64,000 nt of DNA from Fictibacillus norfolkensis (GTDB taxonomy: Bacteria > Bacillota > Bacilli > Bacillales > Fictibacillaceae): assembly GCF_014836645.1 (NCBI RefSeq), contig NZ_JACSQM010000001.1, positions 620,001 through 684,000 of the forward strand. The letters are read 5' to 3'. Numbering within the stretch: position 1 is the stretch's first letter; each line of letters begins with the position of its first letter. The notes beneath the pieces were generated by a model. The model was not told the DNA's origin, made no database searches, and saw only the letters and a program-made list of their open reading frames with translations. Both the position numbers and the translations under genes were made by a program. Of this stretch, positions 58,060-64,000 are shown piece by piece.

Positions 58060-58737
58060 ATGACGAATATTTTAATTGTCGATGATGATCTTAATATCTT
58101 AAAGCTTATAGATACTTTTTTATCAGAAATCGGTTATAAGGTATATAAGGCGCAAGATGGTTTAGAAGCTTTAAGGATCCTACGTCATACGAGCTGCGAG
58201 TTAGCTGTTGTAGATGTGATGATGCCTTATATGGATGGATATAACTTAACAAAAGAGATACGTCAAAATTACGACATTCCAATTATCTTATTAACTTCTA
58301 AAAATCAAATTGAAGATAAAGAACAAGGCTTTCTATCAGGAACGGATGATTATCTTGTTAAACCGTTTGAACCGAAAGAATTACTCTTTCGAATTAAAGC
58401 TTTATTAAGACGGTATGATAAGCAATCAGATTCAGCAACTGTTACTTTAGGAAGAACGATCATAAACAAAAAAAGCTATGAAGTACATATCGGTGACGTC
58501 ACGATCCTTTTACCCTTGAAGGAATTCGAACTTTTGTATTTCTTCGTATCTAACCCAATGCAGGTATTTTCACGTGTTCAATTAATAGAGCACATTTGGG
58601 GTCTGGATTATGAAGGAGATGAAAGAACGGTAGATGTTCATATCAAAAGATTAAGAGAACGTTTTTCAAAATTAACCGATGATTTCAAAATTAAAACCGT
58701 CCGTGGAGTCGGATATTTGTTGGAGGCAAAAAAATGA
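58060..58737 (+). CDS. OmpR/PhoB-family response regulator
   Basis: This 225-residue two-domain regulator has a receiver (residues 1-115) with acidic pair DDD near the start, phospho-accepting Asp in AVVDVMMPYMDGY, and Lys in YLVKPFEPKEL. The winged helix follows (130-225), ending VDVHIKRLRERF and TVRGVGYLLEAKK. It overlaps the histidine kinase gene by 4 bp (ATGA), so they form one system. An ABC transporter stands downstream and is a likely target, since such pairs in Bacillus respond to cell-envelope stress or antimicrobial peptides. Confidence 0.93.
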   Translation: MTNILIVDDDLNILKLIDTFLSEIGYKVYKAQDGLEALRILRHTSCELAVVDVMMPYMDGYNLTKEIRQNYDIPIILLTSKNQIEDKEQGFLSGTDDYLVKPFEPKELLFRIKALLRRYDKQSDSATVTLGRTIINKKSYEVHIGDVTILLPLKEFELLYFFVSNPMQVFSRVQLIEHIWGLDYEGDERTVDVHIKRLRERFSKLTDDFKIKTVRGVGYLLEAKK

Positions 58738-60113
58738 GGTCGCTGTATACCAAATTTGTTGTTATAACAATAGGAATTATGCTTTTTAGCGGCGTATTGG
58801 CCTTTATCGCCTCCAATACATACTATCAGCAAAAACTAAAACCAGCTAATGATCAAAAAAATACAAAGATTGCGCTTGAGATGGCTTCCTTTGTCGAAGA
58901 ACATCCTACCATCAACCTGAACGAATACTTGAAGAACCTTTCTACGATTGGTTATCAAATCTACCTTGTAGAAAGAACAGGAAAGGAAACCTACTTCGGG
59001 GCAAAATTTCGTAACACTACACTTCCTTCCTCAACAAAAGACAGTGTAATAAATGGTGAAATCTATCATGGGATTCTTCATTTTCCAAAGCAAACATTCG
59101 TAACTGGTTTTTTTGCAAACGAACTAAGTAATTCGATCGGCGTTCCTCTAACGCATAGCGGGGAAAATTATGCGTTGTTTATTCGACCTGATATTAAACT
59201 TCTTTTTAATGAGATGCATGTTCTATTCGGCTGGCTTTTTGGCTTGATGATTGTCCTCAGTATTTTGATGGTAGTCATAAGTGCAAAATATTTAGTGAAA
59301 CCAATATCAAAATTAACCATCGCCACAAAATCACTCTCACAAGGAAGTTATTCTGTTGAGCTCGATACGAATCGCAGCGATGAATTAGGTGTCCTTTCTG
59401 AGAGTTTCAAACAGATGGCTCGAAAGCTAGAACAATCAGATGAGATGCGTAAAGAATTCATTTCAAATATTTCTCATGATATACAGTCTCCACTATCCAA
59501 TATAAAAGGGTACACCAACTTATTAGAAAAAGAAGAGCTGAGTTCGAACAATCGAATGCAATACATATCTGTTATAAATGGTGAGATCAGTAGACTCTCG
59601 AACTTAACGAAACAATTACTGCTTCTTGCCTCACTAGATCGGAACGAAGATATCCTACAGAAAAAAACGTTCAATCTTTCACAGCAGATTAAAGAACTGA
59701 TTCGAAATTATCAATGGTTAACAAATGAAAAAGGGATCATGCTTAGTTATTCCCTACCTGATATCGAGTTCTTCGGCGATCCTTCTCTATTGAATGCTGT
59801 ATGGGATAACCTTTTTACTAATGCCATTAAATATAATAACTCTGATGGCAGTATTGAGATAGCTGTTGAAAAGAGGGAAAAATCGATTTTTATCATCTTT
59901 AAAGATACGGGGATAGGCATGAACGAAAAAGAAGTAGAAAGAATTTTTGACCGTTTTTATCGAGCAGATGTTGCCCGGTCGCGAACCGTTGACGGGACAG
60001 GACTTGGTCTATCCATCGTCGCTACAATTGTGAAACTTCACGGTGGTCATACAGATGTGAAGAGCGAGGAAAATGAAGGAACTTCGGTTGTGGTTGAATT
60101 ACCTATAGATTAA
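58734..60113 (+). CDS. Sensor histidine kinase with extracytoplasmic domain and HAMP
   Basis: This 459-residue kinase has a membrane helix at about 7-30, an outside sensor domain (about 30-155), a second helix (about 160-185), HAMP (about 185-235), HisKA with the phospho-accepting His in FISNISHDIQSPLSN, and a HATPase domain with N-box NLFTNAIKYN, DTGIGMNEKE and GTGLGLSIV. The large outside domain distinguishes it from the intramembrane-sensing BceS type, so it probably reads a ligand outside the membrane. The signal is unknown. A terminator follows before the ABC transporter genes, which therefore have their own promoter. Confidence 0.93.
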   Translation: MRSLYTKFVVITIGIMLFSGVLAFIASNTYYQQKLKPANDQKNTKIALEMASFVEEHPTINLNEYLKNLSTIGYQIYLVERTGKETYFGAKFRNTTLPSSTKDSVINGEIYHGILHFPKQTFVTGFFANELSNSIGVPLTHSGENYALFIRPDIKLLFNEMHVLFGWLFGLMIVLSILMVVISAKYLVKPISKLTIATKSLSQGSYSVELDTNRSDELGVLSESFKQMARKLEQSDEMRKEFISNISHDIQSPLSNIKGYTNLLEKEELSSNNRMQYISVINGEISRLSNLTKQLLLLASLDRNEDILQKKTFNLSQQIKELIRNYQWLTNEKGIMLSYSLPDIEFFGDPSLLNAVWDNLFTNAIKYNNSDGSIEIAVEKREKSIFIIFKDTGIGMNEKEVERIFDRFYRADVARSRTVDGTGLGLSIVATIVKLHGGHTDVKSEENEGTSVVVELPID

Positions 60114-60125
60114 TCAATTTCAAAT

Positions 60126-60172
60126 ATATCAGGCATTATTAATGGAACCCATTAGTGATGCCTGATTTTTTT
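60126..60172 (+). terminator. Rho-independent terminator of the two-component operon
   Basis: CAGGCAT...ATGCCTG forms an extended stem (with internal ATTAATGG / CCATTAGT pairing) followed by ATTTTTTT. Confidence 0.83.
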
Positions 60173-60277
60173 ATGTCCCCTCCCCTTTGATCAACAACTT
60201 AATTTGTAACGTGTTATTCATTCTCCGTTCATATAAGGATTCTAAACTAAGGATGTAAAAAGATTGGAGGAGACGTT

Positions 60278-61312
60278 ATGAGCATTGCATGGAAAGAAAT
60301 AAAAAAAAATAAAGTTAGGTTCTCCATATTAGGTTCGATCATCTTTCTCGTTAGTTTGTTAACATTCATTATTTCTGGTTTGGCCAATGGGTTATCACAA
60401 GATAATGCTGCCTTGATAAAAAATTTGCCGAGCGGGCATTTTTATATGAATGAAGATGCTGAAGAAAATTATAATCTTTCGAGGATTGATGGTAGTATTC
60501 GAGAACAAATTCTACACGATCAAAAGGATGCTGTTGCCTTCTCTATACAGATGGGCTTTTTAAACGATGAGAGTGATAAACAACGAAGCGTTGCTTTTGT
60601 TACTTCTACCAATTCAAAATGGTTCGAGCAAGTAGCTCCCGGAGAAATCATTCTGGACCGTTCATTAGAGAAAGAAGGTATGAAAGTCGGAGATACCTTA
60701 ACACATAAACAATACAAGAGCTCGTTCGTTGTAAAAAAGTTTGTAGACCAAAAAAAGTTTAGTCATGCTCCTGTTGCTTATATAAATAAAGAGAGTTACA
60801 ACGAAATTTACCGCGTTGAAGAAATGCAGCTCCTCTTTACTCCTGGGGAAGATTCAACTCAAAATATCAAAGGTCTACAATCTTTTTCAAATAAAGATTT
60901 CCTTAACACCATTCCAAGCTACAGTGCAGAACAAATGTCCTTAAATATGATCGTGTGGTTTCTGATCGTGATTAGCGGTATGCTGTTCGGTATCTTTTTC
61001 TATATGATGAACGTTCAAAAGATTGGGCTCTATGGCATATTAAAAGCAATCGGAGTAAAAACAAGTGATCTGTTTAAAATGATGTGGACACAGATGTTGT
61101 TTATCACGATCCTATCCCTTACTCTTTCTGTTGGTTCTAGCCAACTATTCAACAAAGTCGCACCTGAGGATATGCCTTATCATTTAACGAATGAAACCAC
61201 CCTGCAATTGTCGATCGTCTTCTTGGTGATTGGATTTATTGGAGCTACGCTATCTGGTTTACAAATTAAAAAAGTTGAACCTTTACAAGCCATACAACAA
61301 GGAGAGGTTTAA
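60278..61312 (+). CDS. ABC transporter permease, FtsX type, single copy
   Basis: This 344-residue protein has one membrane helix at about 15-38, an outside MacB-like domain (about 40-220), and three helices at about 225-250, 265-290 and 305-330, with the FtsX motif KIGLYGILKAIGVKTSDLFK between the first two. GGAGGAG precedes the ATG. With the ATPase encoded next it forms a complete transporter, as dimers of each. Placed after a two-component system, it is likely to serve in export of, or protection against, a membrane-active compound. Confidence 0.88.
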   Translation: MSIAWKEIKKNKVRFSILGSIIFLVSLLTFIISGLANGLSQDNAALIKNLPSGHFYMNEDAEENYNLSRIDGSIREQILHDQKDAVAFSIQMGFLNDESDKQRSVAFVTSTNSKWFEQVAPGEIILDRSLEKEGMKVGDTLTHKQYKSSFVVKKFVDQKKFSHAPVAYINKESYNEIYRVEEMQLLFTPGEDSTQNIKGLQSFSNKDFLNTIPSYSAEQMSLNMIVWFLIVISGMLFGIFFYMMNVQKIGLYGILKAIGVKTSDLFKMMWTQMLFITILSLTLSVGSSQLFNKVAPEDMPYHLTNETTLQLSIVFLVIGFIGATLSGLQIKKVEPLQAIQQGEV

Positions 61313-61315
61313 TAT

Positions 61316-61990
61316 ATGGATATCTTTTCGATTGATGAATTAAGAAAAACGTTTACCAATGGTGACATGAAAGAAGAGATATTAAAAGGAATAAACCTTA
61401 CGCTTAAAGAAGGTGAGATTACAGCGTTAGTCGGTCCATCTGGGTCTGGTAAGAGTACCCTGCTAACCATTGCTGCAGGACTGCAGCCCGCATCAGACGG
61501 AAAAGTTTTATTTAATGACATCAACATCACTTCAATGACATCAGAGCAAGTTCGAGATATACGAGCGAAGCAATTTGGTTTTGTGTTTCAATTTGCGCAC
61601 CTTGTCCCCTTTTTAACCGTTTGGGAGCAATTAAGCCTCATGTTAGATGTATCTGAAGTGAAAATTAATAATGAGAAACGCGAACAAGAAATTGACTATA
61701 TACTAGATCGTGTTGGTTTATCCAATCGAAAACATGCTTATCCCTCTTCTTTATCTGGTGGAGAGAAACAACGCGTCGCTATCGCTCGAGCGGTTATCCA
61801 TAAACCGAAAGTTCTCTTTGCAGATGAACCGACTGCAAGTCTGGATACAAAGAAATCGAAAGAGATTATGTCACTCATCCAAGATCTAACGAAAACCTTA
61901 AACATTACGACTCTTATGGTCACCCATGACGAGGAGATGCTTTCTTATGTTGATCATGTTGTTAGAATGAGCGACGGTCGGGTTGTGTAG
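61316..61990 (+). CDS. ABC transporter ATP-binding protein (LolD/MacB-like)
   Basis: This 224-residue nucleotide-binding subunit has Walker A GPSGSGKSTLL, signature SLSGGEKQRVAIARA, Walker B VLFADEPTASLD and switch His in MVTHDEEM. The start is 3 bp after the permease stop, with AAGGAGAGG inside the permease end. Its sequence is the same class as the ATPase at 1170-1901 but clearly a different gene (about half identical by eye in the motif regions). The substrate is unknown. Confidence 0.93.
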   Translation: MDIFSIDELRKTFTNGDMKEEILKGINLTLKEGEITALVGPSGSGKSTLLTIAAGLQPASDGKVLFNDINITSMTSEQVRDIRAKQFGFVFQFAHLVPFLTVWEQLSLMLDVSEVKINNEKREQEIDYILDRVGLSNRKHAYPSSLSGGEKQRVAIARAVIHKPKVLFADEPTASLDTKKSKEIMSLIQDLTKTLNITTLMVTHDEEMLSYVDHVVRMSDGRVV

Positions 61991-61995
61991 AATAA

Positions 61996-62034
61996 AATAT
62001 ACCGTTCAATGCTATTAAGCTTGAACGGTATTAT
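61996..62034. terminator. Bidirectional terminator between convergent genes
   Basis: The stem ATACCGTTCAA / TTGAACGGTAT with a 10-nt loop and A/T-rich flanks sits between the ABC ATPase and the methyltransferase-like gene. Confidence 0.75.
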
Positions 62035-62038
62035 AAGG

Positions 62039-62632
62039 TTAAAAAGGCTTTTTTGCATCCACTATTAAAGATACAAAACCAAGTTTCCCGTTTTGATTTC
62101 TATGATCAAAGCGCATAGAGCGATAAATAAATCCTTCACTTTCATCCCAATTCTGAGTATGAAAATCCCCTTTCTCATCAAAATATTCTAAAAGAGTAAC
62201 AGAAAAACCCGCTTTTCTAAACATAGATGTAATTGTTTTATAGTTATGTACAATCTTATGACTTGCAGCAGGATGATCTTTTGGCCCAGGACCTCCGATT
62301 TGTACACCCATTTGATAATCTTTATCAGGAAAAAAGCCATCTGGTATTGCACAACGAATGTGACCACCTGGCTTTAAAAAATCAAAGCAAATTTTTGCCG
62401 CCTCTACTCCCTCTTCCAAAGTCAAATGCTCCCATACGTGTTCAGCTAAGATTGCTTGTAACGATTCACCAGAAAATTTCCTCTCCCAATCACTCCGTTT
62501 TAATAAATTTAGTTCTGACTCCTGCGTTTGCAGCCAATTGGGATTATTATTATACTCACCTGCACCGATTACGACTTTCATATCAGCTTGATTATTCAAT
62601 CTAGAAACACGCCCTATCATTCGGAATTTCAA
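62039..62632 (-). CDS. SAM-dependent methyltransferase-like protein (COG4627 type)
   Basis: This 197-residue class I methyltransferase-fold protein has the SAM-binding first strand reading VVIGAGEYNNNPNW, then HVWEHLTLEEG and FLKPGGHIRCAIPDG, the pattern of a small family of predicted methyltransferases that often lie in surface polysaccharide regions. No substrate is known. The start is uncertain: a TTG at 62632 gives the full frame, but the family usually begins just before the first strand, at ATG 62581; neither has a clear ribosome site. Confidence 0.75.
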   Translation of the reverse strand: MKFRMIGRVSRLNNQADMKVVIGAGEYNNNPNWLQTQESELNLLKRSDWERKFSGESLQAILAEHVWEHLTLEEGVEAAKICFDFLKPGGHIRCAIPDGFFPDKDYQMGVQIGGPGPKDHPAASHKIVHNYKTITSMFRKAGFSVTLLEYFDEKGDFHTQNWDESEGFIYRSMRFDHRNQNGKLGFVSLIVDAKKPF

Positions 62633-62725
62633 TTATAAAGTTAATTCCCGTGCAAACATCATTGTTTTTCATAAACGCACTCAAAACAAGCCCAGTTAAC
62701 GGGAGTATAATTATAATCTGAATAA

Positions 62726-63433
62726 TTAACACCTTACATATTTCCGCTTAAAACCAACCTGCCCGCGATCTATCGCTTTTTGAATATTTTCAGAAGCAAG
62801 TAGATACTTCGTTTTTTTCTTGTCCTGATTCATTTCAACTGGCCCTATCGCTTTAGCTATCTCAACCGCTTTTTCATGTAATGGTACGTAGGATACCCCT
62901 ACTGTATAAACAAAATTATTCATAGAGGACTTTGTTCGTTCGGGAGCATCATGAATGGTATCTCTTACAACCTCAAGCATTTTTTCTAACTTCGTTGTGG
63001 AGAATTCGCTGTCTGGTCGATTTCCTAATAGCCAGCAGTAACAACTCCAACCTGCTGACATTCTAAGCTCTTCCCCGCTTGCAATCCATTTATCAGCAAC
63101 CTCTTGTGCAATGTCAGTTTCAGCTAGAGTGACCGCTACCACAAAATCGGATAACATATAAAAATAAGCTCCATCGATCCAACGCTCAAAATCATTTTCG
63201 GTCATGATGGCTGGATCTGCTATAATTCCTGCAAAGTACATCGCATCGTAATTTCCTGTCGCGTAGAGCTCCTCAGCTAATGGCTGATTTCTTTTAATTT
63301 TTTTAGCGATAGGCTTCATGGCACCAGTAGCTACGCCAAACACCGGTTCTTTTGCGCCATTTGAGATATAGATTTTCTTCGTTCGTTCCTTGCCAAGAGC
63401 TTCAAGTTCCTTCATCACATCTTCTGCATTCAT
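62726..63433 (-). CDS. AlkD-like DNA alkylation repair protein (HEAT-like repeats)
   Basis: This 235-residue all-helical protein of the DNA alkylation repair family has ELEALGKERTKKIYISNG and FGVATGAMKPIAKKIKRN at the N-terminus, and AMYFAGIIADPAIM and DFVVAVTLAETDIAQEVADKW later. AlkD-type glycosylases remove positively charged alkylated bases such as 7-methylguanine without flipping the base. This subgroup is more divergent and its activity is not proved. It is a single gene; the gap to the methyltransferase-like gene shows no good terminator. Confidence 0.8.
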   Translation of the reverse strand: MNAEDVMKELEALGKERTKKIYISNGAKEPVFGVATGAMKPIAKKIKRNQPLAEELYATGNYDAMYFAGIIADPAIMTENDFERWIDGAYFYMLSDFVVAVTLAETDIAQEVADKWIASGEELRMSAGWSCYCWLLGNRPDSEFSTTKLEKMLEVVRDTIHDAPERTKSSMNNFVYTVGVSYVPLHEKAVEIAKAIGPVEMNQDKKKTKYLLASENIQKAIDRGQVGFKRKYVRC

Positions 63434-63583
63434 CTATTGCACATCCCTCTTAGTTTTTACGTATTGTGTTGGAAAAGGACACCGCTAGTTTTCACTGAGC
63501 TAAAACTTTATCGTTAACTATCCCATTCTCTTCTTCTCGACTGCTTATTCATATTCCTCTTTCATCGACAATCAACTTATGCA

Positions 63584-63622
63584 CAAAAAAGAGCGCTTTT
63601 TCCACTACAGAAAAGCACTCAT
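63584..63622 (-). terminator. Probable terminator of the last gene
   Basis: The stem GAGTGCTTTT / AAAAAGCGCTC (one mismatch) with a 9-10 nt loop is followed by TTTTTTG on the minus strand. Confidence 0.7.
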
Positions 63623-63705
63623 TTGTTTAACTATTTCTTTATCTTGTTTTTGTTATGAATGCTTTTTACGGAATCAGAAACCTTTTAATGTGTTATTACT
63701 TATTT

Positions 63706-63987
63706 TTATAATCTCACAATCACTTCAGTTCCATCTTGTGACCTCACATTAACGAGCTCTAATCCTTTGTACTTTTTTAACTCTTTAATAATATGTTTCA
63801 GTTCTGATCTATCTATGGAAGGGAAAGAAAAATTAATGTTTTTCTTATCTAGATGAGGTTTTGACCATTTGTTTGCATGTCGAATTAACAACTTAGAAGT
63901 AAGAATAGATATTCCGATATTTAATAGGACATAAGGAACAGGAATTGAGAACTTTGTCTCGTTTGTTTTCACATTTACATGTAACAT
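63706..63987 (-). CDS. Small hypothetical protein with one membrane segment
   Basis: This 93-residue protein has a hydrophobic stretch at about residues 15-35 (IPVPYVLLNIGISILTSKLL) followed by a charged part with FPSIDRSELKHIIKELKKYKGLELVNVRSQDGTEVIVRL. The second half looks like a small alpha/beta domain (helix, then two strands), as in short anti-sigma or shape-related proteins of Bacillus, but I do not recognise the family. AGAGG precedes the ATG. The gene may belong to an operon that continues beyond the right edge of the window. Confidence 0.65.
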   Translation of the reverse strand: MLHVNVKTNETKFSIPVPYVLLNIGISILTSKLLIRHANKWSKPHLDKKNINFSFPSIDRSELKHIIKELKKYKGLELVNVRSQDGTEVIVRL

Positions 63988-64000
63988 GTTAGCAGCCTCT

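Noticed and set aside
1..64000. CRISPR array, insertion sequence with transposase, prophage, tRNA or rRNA genes
   Set aside because: No regular spacer repeats, no DDE or serine/tyrosine recombinase motifs and no RNA gene signatures were seen on reading both strands; the only repeats are the non-coding ~310 bp family.

Overview
The window comes from a low-GC, endospore-forming Bacillota, most likely a Bacillaceae genome. The reasons are strong AGGAGG ribosome sites, an alpha/beta-type small acid-soluble spore protein at 56.5 kb, an RRNPP-type peptide pheromone receptor, a CcpA-type cre site, and copies of a ~310 bp intergenic repeat of the kind scattered through Bacillus-group genomes. No transposase, prophage gene, tRNA, rRNA or CRISPR array was seen.

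Region 1 (about 0.3-42.7 kb) is one large natural-product gene cluster. Left to right it holds: an Sfp-type phosphopantetheinyl transferase; a PadR-controlled ABC exporter; a CPBP membrane protease; an RND exporter in an operon with a ketosynthase; a discrete (type II) polyketide synthase operon (GNAT, ketoreductase, two acyltransferases, AMP-dependent ligase, aldehyde dehydrogenase-like reductase, thiamine-diphosphate enzyme, KASIII, ACP, a chain-length-factor-like ketosynthase with no catalytic residues, and a FabZ-like protein); a regulatory island (LuxR-type regulator, an unlisted 42-codon secreted-peptide gene, and a divergent RRNPP receptor); and an NRPS operon (ketosynthase, A-T-C-A-T-C-A-T, C-A-T-TE, argininosuccinate-lyase-like, threonine-kinase-like, cysteine-synthase-like, ATP-grasp and threonine-aldolase-like genes). 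The inferred product is a tetrapeptide containing serine and probably 2,3-diaminobutyrate, joined to or modified by a polyketide chain. That chain may be unsaturated, because no enoyl reductase is encoded. I could not match the set to a known compound.

Four operons of this cluster share an upstream 15-bp element, TTGCGG-N3-TTRCGG (or a near copy). Its hexamer equals the half-site of the Bacillus ComA box, so the LuxR-type protein in the middle of the cluster is a good candidate activator under pheromone control. The ABC operon is different: it has three operator copies spaced exactly 23 bp apart, which fits PadR autoregulation.

Region 2 (43.2-54.6 kb) looks like a sulfoquinovose catabolic locus of the sulfo-EMP type. 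It encodes a GH31 enzyme with sulfoquinovosidase residues, a sodium/solute symporter, a DUF4867 protein and a FucI-like isomerase, a phosphofructokinase-like kinase, a class II aldolase, an aldehyde dehydrogenase, an AEC-family exporter and a GntR/HutC regulator with a palindromic operator. A cre site marks carbon-catabolite control.

Region 3 (55-64 kb) is ordinary chromosome: azoreductase between two direct ~310 bp repeats, a small unrecognised gene, the spore protein, a ferritin-like/cupin fusion, an OmpR-type two-component system next to an ABC transporter, a methyltransferase-like gene, an AlkD-like DNA repair gene and a small hypothetical gene.
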